64,000 nucleotides of DNA, taken from assembly GCF_965216805.1 (NCBI RefSeq), contig NZ_CBDCGN010000002.1, positions 434,001-498,000 of the forward strand. Reading direction: 5' to 3'. Position 1 is the first letter of the stretch, and each line of letters starts with the position of its first letter. The DNA is from Panacagrimonas sp965216805 (GTDB lineage: Bacteria > Pseudomonadota > Gammaproteobacteria > Nevskiales > Nevskiaceae). This document shows positions 42,488 through 54,027 of the stretch, one piece after another. A program made the translations under genes and the position numbers. The notes beneath the pieces were generated by a model that saw only the letters and a list, made by a program, of their open reading frames with translations, had not been told where the DNA came from and ran no database searches.

Positions 42488-44817
42488 TGGTGGCGTGAAC
42501 GCAGCGCCGCAATCGCCTGCAATTGCACTGGCGACGCATTGACCGGTTCCGAGCGACCGCTGACCAGGTCGGCAATGAACTGGGCGTCGCGGATCGACAG
42601 GGCCTGCTTGGCGTCGAATCCGGTGAAGCCGACGCTGCCGTGCTCGGCGTAGTAGCGCGACACCTTGAGCCACAGCGTCTGGTTGCGGCTGCGGTCGAAT
42701 ACGCGAAACCAGCTTTCCGCCGGCAGACTCAGCGCGAGCAATTCACTGTCGGGCGTGTCATCCCCGATCACCGGCGCGGCGAAGCTGCCCGCCGAAGTGG
42801 CTTGCGCCGCTGCGATGACGGGTTCGGGTCCGCCCGACGAAATCGGCGGCACCGGTTCTTCGATCCGCGGTGTCTGCGACTTGGCTGACGCGGCGATGGA
42901 TGAATCCGGGCGCCGCTCGATCGGCGCCTGCATCGCTGTTTCCTCACCGGGCTCCTTGCCGCTCTGCACTAGGTCGGGCAGGCGCTGTGGCTCGGGTGGC
43001 GGGTCCAGACGCAGTTCCGGAACCATCGGCGGACGCAGCAACTCCGCGCCAGGCACGCGCAGTTGCGGCGAACCCGGGGCGGGGAATTCGGCCATCACCG
43101 CCGCGGTTTCCTGTGGACTGAGCAATTGCAGATCTTGTCGCTCGCGATCTTCCGGCGTCATCGCGGCCAGACGCTGATCCAGCTCGTCATAAGCCTGGCG
43201 CAGGCAGTCGGCAGCGGCTTCGATCTTGTCGTCGCGCATGCCGATCTCACCGAGGTCGGCGCGTACGGCGTCGATCAGGCGCTGGCGCATGCCGCGGTGA
43301 TCGTCGTTGACCTCCAGAGCGTCCGTGCCGATCAGGATCTGCACCAGGCGGTTGATCGCATCGATCCACGGCCGGCTGTTCATGCCGTGCCGCAGGAGTC
43401 GCGCGGCCATCAGCGGGCCCCAGCCCAGGCGCAGAAAGCTCACCAGCGCCTGCGGCGGCCGCCGACCCAGGGTATGGACTTCCAGTTCCTGAGCCACCGT
43501 GCGCCGCACCTTGTTGAGCACGTTTTCGCGGCGGGTTTCGGATTCGTCGCGCTGCTGGTCCAGGAACGAGGCGATCTCGGTCATGGTCAGTGGCAGCAGG
43601 CGGCGCACCTCGGGTCGCACAAACGTGGCGGACAGGTCGATCTGTTCGGCGATATGGCGCAGGCGCTCTTCCAGGCGTTTGACCACCGCCGGGCTGGCGA
43701 CGCGCGAGGACGCTGCGGTCTCCGCGGCCTCGGCCACCAGGCGGCGCACGGGATGCACGCGGTTGGCGAAGAAGCTGCCGTCGGCCAAAGCGATCTTGAT
43801 CAGCGGAAAGCGCAGCCGTTCGAACAGCGGCCGCATGGCCTTGGGCAGGTGCGGATCGGACAGGATTTCGTTGCACATCTGCCCGACCAGCGACATCCGC
43901 TGGGCCGGGGCAACCTGGCCGATCGTAGGATGAGCCAGTGCGTCGATGGAGGTGAAGCCGAGCAGTTCCTCCGCGAACGCGGCATCTTGTGGCCGAAAGT
44001 CGCCCAGTCGGTCGCCGATATCCTGCAACGCCTCGCGGGTGGAGCGGTCCAGCGCCGGCAGTTCCAGCAGATCGCCGTCTTCCACCGGCGGCGTCGGCAC
44101 ACCGTAGGGCGACCACTTCGGCGCAGCCGCCTGGGGGGACGCCAACGGCGTCACGCCATGCGCGTCGAGCAAGCGGATGGCGGACTGGTACAACTCGCCC
44201 AGGCGCGAGGCGCAGTACTGGTCGAACAACTTGTACAACAGCAGCCGCACCGACAGCGCAAGGTCCAGTCCGCGCAGGCTGGCCTTGAAGGCGTTGCAGA
44301 CGGTGGCGGGCGATAAGGCATGGCGCGACACCGGCACGCCCAGGTTGCGCACCAAGTGCTGCAGTCGCAGACCGAGTTCGCGCAGCGCGTCGCGATGCAG
44401 GGTTTCGGCCTTGGTCGACAGGTTGCCGACCGCGATTTTCTCCTCCAGCTCTTCGGTCTGCTGCAGCGCCAGGCGATCGAGGTCGAACTCGTCGGTCTCG
44501 TCGGGGGTCGCGCTTTCGAAACTGGATTGCACCGCGTGGTCGAACTCGCGTTCGATGCGCGCCCGTTCCAGGCGCAGCAACCGCATGGTATCGAAGGCAA
44601 AGCGCTGTTCGTCCCCTGCCACGGCGCGCTGGCTCATCGCAAACAGGCTGTCGTCGGCGCCCTCGAACAGCGCGCGCAACTGGTCACCGAGAATCGGCTG
44701 CGCCAAGTCGCGCAGCGCTGCGATCAGGGGATGAGCCATCGGCCGCTTTTCAGCAGCCGAACTGGGCGGCGGTTTGCTTCCGGGGTACGGAAACAGGCGG
44801 TGCACGGTGGCGCTCAT
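42484..44817 (-). CDS. DUF1631 family protein
   Basis: The 777-aa cytoplasmic protein is rich in charged helices, with conserved DUF1631 segments such as HPLIAALRDLAQP, LGLRLQHLVRNLGVPVS, LYKLFDQYCASRLGELYQ and DPHLPKAMRPLFERLRFPLIKIAL. The C-terminal 150 residues are preceded by a Pro/Glu-rich linker. The family is widespread in gammaproteobacteria and sometimes mislabelled thymidine phosphorylase; its function is unknown. No signal or membrane segment is seen. The TAG stop sits at the edge of repeat copy B. Confidence 0.85.
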   Translation of the reverse strand: MSATVHRLFPYPGSKPPPSSAAEKRPMAHPLIAALRDLAQPILGDQLRALFEGADDSLFAMSQRAVAGDEQRFAFDTMRLLRLERARIEREFDHAVQSSFESATPDETDEFDLDRLALQQTEELEEKIAVGNLSTKAETLHRDALRELGLRLQHLVRNLGVPVSRHALSPATVCNAFKASLRGLDLALSVRLLLYKLFDQYCASRLGELYQSAIRLLDAHGVTPLASPQAAAPKWSPYGVPTPPVEDGDLLELPALDRSTREALQDIGDRLGDFRPQDAAFAEELLGFTSIDALAHPTIGQVAPAQRMSLVGQMCNEILSDPHLPKAMRPLFERLRFPLIKIALADGSFFANRVHPVRRLVAEAAETAASSRVASPAVVKRLEERLRHIAEQIDLSATFVRPEVRRLLPLTMTEIASFLDQQRDESETRRENVLNKVRRTVAQELEVHTLGRRPPQALVSFLRLGWGPLMAARLLRHGMNSRPWIDAINRLVQILIGTDALEVNDDHRGMRQRLIDAVRADLGEIGMRDDKIEAAADCLRQAYDELDQRLAAMTPEDRERQDLQLLSPQETAAVMAEFPAPGSPQLRVPGAELLRPPMVPELRLDPPPEPQRLPDLVQSGKEPGEETAMQAPIERRPDSSIAASAKSQTPRIEEPVPPISSGGPEPVIAAAQATSAGSFAAPVIGDDTPDSELLALSLPAESWFRVFDRSRNQTLWLKVSRYYAEHGSVGFTGFDAKQALSIRDAQFIADLVSGRSEPVNASPVQLQAIAALRSRHH

Positions 44818-45006
44818 CGCAGGACGCGTCGCAAAGGTTCGAAGGTTTGGCCGAGACCGGGTGGGGCCCGGTCGATGAATGCAAAGACGAGGCCCAACCT
44901 TAACCGGCGAGAATGAATTGTGCGCGTCAAGCGATCTCCCTCAGGGGTGGCGCAGACGCCGGGTGGACCTGCGCCGACGGACGGAACGCAGATGTGCTTG
45001 ATCATT

Positions 45007-45036
45007 CATATCCGCTTATCCGCATAAGAGGATATG
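45007..45036. promoter_or_regulatory. 30-bp palindrome overlapping the metH promoter
   Basis: CATATCC-G-CTTAT at the left and ATAAG-A-GGATATG at the right form 13-bp arms with one mismatch around a CCGC centre. It covers the expected -35 region and ends five bases before a perfect -10 hexamer, an ideal position for a repressor. An ArsR-type regulator of methionine metabolism (such as SahR) is one possibility, offered as inference. Confidence 0.65.
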
Positions 45037-45041
45037 AAGCG

Positions 45042-45047
45042 TATAAT
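45042..45047 (+). promoter_or_regulatory. -10 box of the metH promoter (probable leaderless transcript)
   Basis: TATAAT is a perfect -10 hexamer. The A of the metH start codon is seven bases after its end, which is where transcription normally starts. No ribosome site precedes the ATG. The mRNA is therefore likely to begin at or next to the start codon. Confidence 0.6.
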
Positions 45048-45053
45048 CGTCGG

Positions 45054-48866
<3,813 letters not shown>

Positions 48867-49105
48867 GGGTGGGTGGATGCCGGGAGGGTAAGAGGCTTTC
48901 GGCCATCGCACCCGGCCGCAATGCCGCCGAAGGCGTGAGTATTCCGAGTTCGAAAGGGCCTGAAGGGTTCGGATGCTCGGTTGTGTCGGCGAGACCTTTC
49001 ACGAAGGCTGCCGGTCTGGCCGCATTTGCAGACTCGACGCCGCGAGGTCGTGCCGCGTCGCATTACACTCCAGCTCCGCCACAAGCCCCATTTCGAGAAC
49101 CGCGC

Positions 49106-49816
49106 ATGAGCGATACCGCCGATAAGCCGGAGCCCCCGCACTGGCTGGATCCGCCGCGCTGGTGGCGCCGGATTCGGCCGTTGCGCTGGGTGTTGGCGGC
49201 CGTCGCGGGAGCGTGGGTTGCGTATGCGCTGGGTTGGCTGGACCGTCTGGCCTGGAAGGATCGCACGCTGCCTGAACTGCTGAGCGTCGGCACGCATCCC
49301 GACCAAGGTCTGTATACCAAGGTCGCGGTGGGTGTGAGGCTGGTCGACTCGTTCCGAAGCTATGCGGATGTGGTTGCGACCACGGCGACGCTGGAAAACC
49401 AGGGGTACTCGGATTATTCGCTCGCCACTCGCCGGGCGCCGGATTCTTCGCGCTATCCGATGTATCGCTTCGAAACCCTGCGGGTCCCGGAGTATCGCCA
49501 CCTGGACTCGCCGGGCGAGTTGACCCTGCAGTTCTTCAACGACCGCCTGTTCGAGGCCGAATTCGTGCCGACCGAGCCCGAGCGCTATGCGCGCAAGATT
49601 CGTGCGCTGGGCCTGCAGCGCCAGGCTAATGCTCGTGCCGAAAAAATCGACGGGCATCTGCGCATCGCCAGTACCGTGGACTTGGCGATCAGCCAGGTTG
49701 GTCGCCACCTGCGCTCGCGCGCCTACGTGCTGTGGCAGGACCTGCGGCTGGTGGACGAGCGCACGCAGTGGGACGAGGCGTACGGCGCCATCCCCAAGCG
49801 CATCGTCGACCAATGA
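49106..49816 (+). CDS. Hypothetical membrane-anchored protein, 236 aa
   Basis: I do not recognise a family. After a basic, Trp/Pro-rich N-terminus (WLDPPRWWRRIRPLRW) a single membrane segment lies at about residues 28-45, followed by an extracytoplasmic region of about 190 residues containing FRSYADVVATTATLENQGY and a later FFNDRLFEAEFVP. The topology suggests a periplasmic domain tethered to the inner membrane. Upstream bases 48867-49105 hold no gene that I can support. It is convergent with slyD. Confidence 0.65.
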   Translation: MSDTADKPEPPHWLDPPRWWRRIRPLRWVLAAVAGAWVAYALGWLDRLAWKDRTLPELLSVGTHPDQGLYTKVAVGVRLVDSFRSYADVVATTATLENQGYSDYSLATRRAPDSSRYPMYRFETLRVPEYRHLDSPGELTLQFFNDRLFEAEFVPTEPERYARKIRALGLQRQANARAEKIDGHLRIASTVDLAISQVGRHLRSRAYVLWQDLRLVDERTQWDEAYGAIPKRIVDQ

Positions 49817-49829
49817 AGGCCGACGGCGG

Positions 49830-49846
49830 GAGCGCGCGCCGCGCTC
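49830..49846. terminator. Hairpin between convergent hypothetical gene and slyD
   Basis: GAGCGCG-CGC-CGCGCTC is a perfect 7-bp stem in the short gap, overlapping the slyD stop. There is no T run on either side, so a terminator role is only possible. Confidence 0.35.
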
Positions 49847-50327
49847 AGTGGTGGTGACCGCCGGGACCGTGCACGTGGCCGTGCTGAAGCTCTTCTTCGC
49901 TGGCTTCGCGCACCTCGGCAATTTCCACGTCGAAGTTGAGCGTTTGGCCGGCTAGCGGGTGGTTGCCGTCCACGGTCACCATGTCGCCGGCGACGCGCGT
50001 GACCATGACCGAGGTCGGCCCATTGGGTCCCTGGGTCTGGAAACGCATGCCTTCCTTGACGTCGTTGATGCCCTGGAAGGCGCGGCGTGGCACCTGCTGG
50101 ATGAGCTGCTCGTTGCGCTCTCCATAGCCCTGCGCGGGCTCGACCCGTACCTGCAATTTGTCGCCAGCCTGCTTGCCGACGAGCGCGGATTCCAGCCCCG
50201 GAATGATGTTGCCGGAGCCGTGCAGGTAGGCCAGCGCGTCGCTGCCCTGAGAAGAGTCGAGGATTTCCCCACCTTCGTTGGTGAGCGTGTAGTGGATGCT
50301 GACGACGCAGCGATCTGCGATTTCCAT
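49845..50327 (-). CDS. slyD: FKBP-type peptidyl-prolyl isomerase, SlyD
   Basis: SlyD is a cytosolic folding helper and metallochaperone. The 160-aa protein has an FKBP domain (VVSIHYTLTNEGGEILDSS, YLHGSGNIIPGLESAL) interrupted by the insert-in-flap domain (about residues 70-125), and ends in a His-rich tail (HGHVHGPGGHHH) that binds nickel in characterised homologues. The tail is shorter than that of E. coli SlyD. Confidence 0.92.
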   Translation of the reverse strand: MEIADRCVVSIHYTLTNEGGEILDSSQGSDALAYLHGSGNIIPGLESALVGKQAGDKLQVRVEPAQGYGERNEQLIQQVPRRAFQGINDVKEGMRFQTQGPNGPTSVMVTRVAGDMVTVDGNHPLAGQTLNFDVEIAEVREASEEELQHGHVHGPGGHHH

Positions 50328-50438
50328 ATTGAGAGTCCAACGGATGCGAACGGCTTTTCAGGGTAACGCAAAGCATTGCATGCTGCTGCCCCGTTGCAGG
50401 CAGCAGTTGCAGGCAGCAATCATGGAGAAACACATCAG

Positions 50439-50759
50439 ATGGCGGATTCGAATCAGGGCTCGATCATGGGCGGCGCGATCTGGATGATCGTGATTTCGGT
50501 GTTGTTGTTCTGGCTGCCTGGAGTCGGTGGATTCATCGGTGGGCTGGCGGGCGGCAAGGTGTCGGGCGGAGTGGGGCCGGCGCTGCTGGCTTGGCTGCTG
50601 TCCTCGATCCTGGTGGGCATCCTGTTTGCGCTGCTCGGCACGCTCATGAGCGGCATGATCCTGATTGGCGCGCTGGCCGGTTTCGGTGGGTTGGTGCTGG
50701 GTTTTATCGATGCCGGCACACGCCTGCTCGGCGCGGTGATTGGCGGATTGCTGGCCTGA
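50439..50759 (+). CDS. Small glycine-rich membrane protein, 106 aa
   Basis: Hypothetical protein with three to four hydrophobic segments rich in Gly (VGGFIGGLAGGKVSGGVG, LAGFGGLVLGF). The pattern resembles small DUF5518-like membrane proteins, but I would not assign a family. GGAGA lies 12 bp before ATG 50439; an earlier in-frame ATG at 50376 gives an unlikely N-terminus. It lies between slyD and a convergent SDR gene. Confidence 0.6.
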   Translation: MADSNQGSIMGGAIWMIVISVLLFWLPGVGGFIGGLAGGKVSGGVGPALLAWLLSSILVGILFALLGTLMSGMILIGALAGFGGLVLGFIDAGTRLLGAVIGGLLA

Positions 50760-50779
50760 CCGGCGATCGGACGCCGGCC

Positions 50780-51568
50780 TTACCAGGGGACCTGACTGCC
50801 GTCCCAGGCGTAGAAGCCGCCGCTGTCGGCTGCGGTACGCGCGCCGATGACATTCAGAAGATGCGCTGCGGCCTGTTCGGGGCTGAAGCGGTCGGCCGCT
50901 TTGGAACTGCCCTGGAACGGCCGCGACAGGTCGGTATCGACCGTCCCCGGATGCAATGCCAGCACGCACAACCGCGGCGCGCGTCGTTTCGCTTCCACGG
51001 CCAGGGTACGCAGATACTGGTTGTGGGCAGCCTTGGCGCCGCGATAGGCGTACCAGCCTCCCAGGCGGTTGTCGCCGATGGAGCCCACCCGCGCGGACAG
51101 ACTGGCGAACACCGCCGGTTGGTCGTGCGACAGCGCAGCCAGTGCGTGACGACCCAACAGCAACGGGCCAACCGCGTTGACCCGCAGGCTGTGCAGCAGC
51201 GTGTCGGTGTCGAGATCTTCCCACCGGCGCTCCGGGCGCAGACCAAGCGGTTCGTCCTGCAAAACCCCCACTGTATTGAGCAGCAGGTGCAAGGGTTCGC
51301 GCCGCATGATCAGGGGCGCGAACGCCGAGCGCACCGTGGATTCGTCGGTGATATCCAAGCGCAGGAGTTGCAGGCGCTGCGGATTGGACGCGGCCAGCGC
51401 CCGCAGCGTCGGGGCGGCCAATGGGTCGCGACAGGCCGCGTAGAGCCGTTGACAGCGTGAATCGCCCAGCAGCGTTTTGGCCAGGGCCAGGCCGATGCCG
51501 CGGCTGGCCCCGACCACGCAGGCGGTGAAGGGCTGTGGGAACAAGGCTTGAAGTGACGGCAGGATCAT
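50780..51568 (-). CDS. Short-chain dehydrogenase/reductase
   Basis: The 262-aa SDR has the cofactor motif VVGASRGIGLALAKTL, the NTVG strand (in place of the usual NNAG), a catalytic Ser in SLSARVGSI, and the YRGAKAAHNQ Tyr-Lys pair with His replacing some consensus positions. The downstream HPGTVDTDLSRPF segment resembles CsgA/C-factor-like SDRs. Substrate unknown. Confidence 0.85.
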   Translation of the reverse strand: MILPSLQALFPQPFTACVVGASRGIGLALAKTLLGDSRCQRLYAACRDPLAAPTLRALAASNPQRLQLLRLDITDESTVRSAFAPLIMRREPLHLLLNTVGVLQDEPLGLRPERRWEDLDTDTLLHSLRVNAVGPLLLGRHALAALSHDQPAVFASLSARVGSIGDNRLGGWYAYRGAKAAHNQYLRTLAVEAKRRAPRLCVLALHPGTVDTDLSRPFQGSSKAADRFSPEQAAAHLLNVIGARTAADSGGFYAWDGSQVPW

Positions 51569-51760
51569 GGTCCAGGCGATGTGAGGGGCTCGGTGTCGGC
51601 GTCAAGTAATAGCGTGCCGGAGCCGTTGTCATCGGTTTCGTGCAGGCTTTTGTCGGTCGGCGCATGCCGGTGGTCGGTGGCCGGTTTGCCGCAGCGAACG
51701 GCCGGGTGACATGATCCGGGAGAGATTTCGCGCTGAACGCGCAGTGCAGATGGAGGAGCC

Positions 51761-52918
51761 GTGCCCCTTTTGAATCGACTGGTCGTGGCGACCGGCCTGC
51801 TGATCGGACTGGCAGGATGCGGCGGTGGCAGCTCCACCAATGCTCCAGGCTCCCCCGGCGACCCCGGCACCGATCCCGGTAGTGGGGAGCCGCGGGCGAC
51901 CTGCCAGCAGGACTTCACCCCCGAACGCGTCGCCGCTGGCGAGAACTGCGATCCCAATCTCAACCGAACTCAGTTCTGTCCGCTGGTGCCGGGGGCCGAG
52001 TACCTTCGCAGCCGGTCGGAGGTGATCGCCTGCGACGGCGTGACCGTCAGCAAGCACCCGATCGTGGGCGGTGGGTTTCAAACCGACTACATCGCCATTC
52101 GCAGCAGCGCTGGCGGCGCGCCCTCCGCAGTCTATCTGGCACTGCACTATCTGGGCGCGTCGGCCGATTATCAGGCCAATCTGACCCGTTTGAGCGAGCT
52201 GGCCAAGGCGCGCAACGTGCTGGTGGTCGTGCCTCAGGCGCCGGGGATAGGCGGCCTGCTTCCCCTGCCGGACGGCCTGCCACCGGTCGACGGCAATTTT
52301 CTCGCGCGCTGGCCGACCGCACTCAGTCAGCCGGTCGAAAGCTACCTGCAGCTGCTCGACGCCACCGTGGCCGATGCCCGCGTCCGTTTCGGGGCTGGCA
52401 GCGCGCCGCTCTACGCGGCCGGGCTGTCCAACGGCGTACCCATGGCCTATTTTTACGCCTGTGGTCGCGCTGATCGGGTCGACGCGATTCTGGCGGTGGC
52501 CGGCAACCAGAACAACGAGAGTGCGTCGGCCTGCCAACCCTCGCGCGCGGTCGGGTTGGTGATCATCCATGGCACTGCGGATCCGATCATCGCCTACGGC
52601 GGACTGCTGGGCTTGACCCGTCCGATCCCGACCAACTTCGAAGACTTCAAGGCGCTCAACCAGTGTGTGGGCAGCGACGGCGAGGCGACCCTGGTCGGTG
52701 CCCAGGGCGACGTCAGGCTGGACTTTGCGCCCGATTGCGCGGGCGGACGCAGGGTGGTGCTGGCCAGTCTGCTCGGCGGCGGCCACAACTGGCCGGGCGA
52801 TGACTCCGGTCTGTTGCTCGGATTGGACCTGCCGGTCGGCCCTTTCGGCCCGGCCCGCAACGACATCGACGCGACCATCCAGGGCTTCGACCTGCTGCGT
52901 TACGCGGCCGGAGATTGA
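51761..52918 (+). CDS. Secreted esterase of the LpqC / poly(3-hydroxybutyrate) depolymerase type, lipoprotein
   Basis: The 385-aa protein has a lipoprotein signal (GLAGC) and a Gly/Pro/Asp-rich linker, then an alpha/beta-hydrolase domain. The nucleophile elbow GLSNG, the IIHGTADPII loop with the acidic residue, and the GGGHNWPG histidine segment form the expected triad. Related proteins are feruloyl esterases and PHB depolymerases; the true substrate is unknown. GTG 51761 follows GGAGGAG closely. Paired cysteines suggest disulfides in the mature protein. Confidence 0.82.
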   Translation: MPLLNRLVVATGLLIGLAGCGGGSSTNAPGSPGDPGTDPGSGEPRATCQQDFTPERVAAGENCDPNLNRTQFCPLVPGAEYLRSRSEVIACDGVTVSKHPIVGGGFQTDYIAIRSSAGGAPSAVYLALHYLGASADYQANLTRLSELAKARNVLVVVPQAPGIGGLLPLPDGLPPVDGNFLARWPTALSQPVESYLQLLDATVADARVRFGAGSAPLYAAGLSNGVPMAYFYACGRADRVDAILAVAGNQNNESASACQPSRAVGLVIIHGTADPIIAYGGLLGLTRPIPTNFEDFKALNQCVGSDGEATLVGAQGDVRLDFAPDCAGGRRVVLASLLGGGHNWPGDDSGLLLGLDLPVGPFGPARNDIDATIQGFDLLRYAAGD

Positions 52919-52955
52919 AGGCTGCACCGTCGCCGTATCGGCAGGCGCCCGCGCG

Positions 52956-52984
52956 TTGACACTCCCGGGGCTCGCCCCTATGAT
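52956..52984 (+). promoter_or_regulatory. Consensus sigma-70 promoter of the str operon
   Basis: TTGACA (52956-52961) and TATGAT (52979-52984) are separated by exactly 17 bp, about 70 bp before rpsL. The GC-rich discriminator that follows is typical of growth-rate-controlled ribosomal promoters. Confidence 0.88.
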
Positions 52985-53055
52985 TCGCGCCCCTATACGA
53001 CGGGCAGGTAGTCAATCCTGCTCGTCGTTTCTTTCTCAAAGGCGGGATTCTCGCA

Positions 53056-53463
53056 GTGCCAACGATCAATCAGCTTGTGCGCAGCGGGCGCACAGTCGCC
53101 AGCTACAAGAGCAAGGCGCCGGCCCTGACGGCCTGCCCCCAGAAGCGCGGCGTCTGCACCCGTGTCTACACCACCACCCCCAAGAAACCCAACTCGGCGC
53201 TGCGCAAGGTCTGCCGCGTGCGGCTGACCAATGGCTTCGAGGTGACCAGCTACATCGGCGGTGAAGGGCACAACCTGCAGGAGCACTCGGTGGTCATGAT
53301 TCGCGGCGGTCGCGTCAAGGACCTTCCCGGTGTGCGCTATCACACCGTGCGCGGCGCGCTCGATTGCGCCGGCATCGACAAGCGTCGCCAGAGCCGTTCC
53401 AAGTACGGCGCCAAGCGTCCCAAGCCCGGCGCCGCCACCGCCGGCGCTGCCAAGAAGAAGTAA
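53056..53463 (+). CDS. rpsL: 30S ribosomal protein S12
   Basis: S12 sits in the decoding centre of the small subunit. The family core is complete (CPQKRGVCTRVYTTTPKKPNSALRKVCR, streptomycin-sensitive type Lys in the PKKPNS loop; GVRYHTVRGALD). The protein has 135 aa, about ten more than usual, from an Ala/Lys-rich C-terminal tail after RSKYGAKRPK. The N-terminal 25 residues also differ from the enterobacterial form. It starts with GTG. First gene of the str operon. Confidence 0.97.
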   Translation: MPTINQLVRSGRTVASYKSKAPALTACPQKRGVCTRVYTTTPKKPNSALRKVCRVRLTNGFEVTSYIGGEGHNLQEHSVVMIRGGRVKDLPGVRYHTVRGALDCAGIDKRRQSRSKYGAKRPKPGAATAGAAKKK

Positions 53464-53472
53464 GAGAGCCCT

Positions 53473-53946
53473 ATGTCTCGTCGTCGCAGTCCCGAGATCC
53501 GCGTCATCCTGCCGGATCCGAAGTACAAGAATCTCGTCGTCACCAAGTTCATGAACATGGTGATGGAGGATGGCAAGAAATCGGTTGCCGAAAAAATCGT
53601 CTATGGCGCACTTAGCCAGATTGCGGCCAAGAAGAAGTCGGACGAGCCCGCTGCCATCCTGCAACAGGCGTTCGATAACGTGGCGCCAGCGGTTGAGGTC
53701 AAGTCTCGCCGGGTCGGTGGTGCGACCTACCAGGTCCCGGTTGAAGTGCGTGCTGTGCGTCGCGTGACGCTCGCCATGCGTTGGGTCATCGACGCGGCCT
53801 CCAAGCGCGGCGAGAAGTCCATGGCCGACCGCCTCGCAGGCGAATTGCTGGACGCCTCCGAACATCGCGGTGCCGCTGTCAAGAAGCGTGAAGACACGCA
53901 CAAGATGGCCGAGGCCAACAAGGCGTTCGCACACTTCCGCTGGTAA
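53473..53946 (+). CDS. rpsG: 30S ribosomal protein S7
   Basis: S7 nucleates assembly of the 16S head and in many bacteria represses translation of its own operon. The 157-aa protein begins MSRRRSPEIRVILPDPKY and has the conserved RVGGATYQVPVEVR and KKREDTHKMAEANKAFAHFRW segments. It lies 9 bp downstream of rpsL. Confidence 0.97.
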   Translation: MSRRRSPEIRVILPDPKYKNLVVTKFMNMVMEDGKKSVAEKIVYGALSQIAAKKKSDEPAAILQQAFDNVAPAVEVKSRRVGGATYQVPVEVRAVRRVTLAMRWVIDAASKRGEKSMADRLAGELLDASEHRGAAVKKREDTHKMAEANKAFAHFRW

Positions 53947-54027
53947 GCGGACCAATGTACAACCCGGTCCGGTAGCGGCGCCCTTGGCGGCTTCGCGACC
54001 CGGGCCCGTATCACACTGAGTCTGGTC

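Noticed and set aside
44818..45053. Cobalamin or SAM riboswitch upstream of metH
   Set aside because: The -10 box lies directly before the start codon, leaving no leader RNA, and no B12-box-like sequence was seen.
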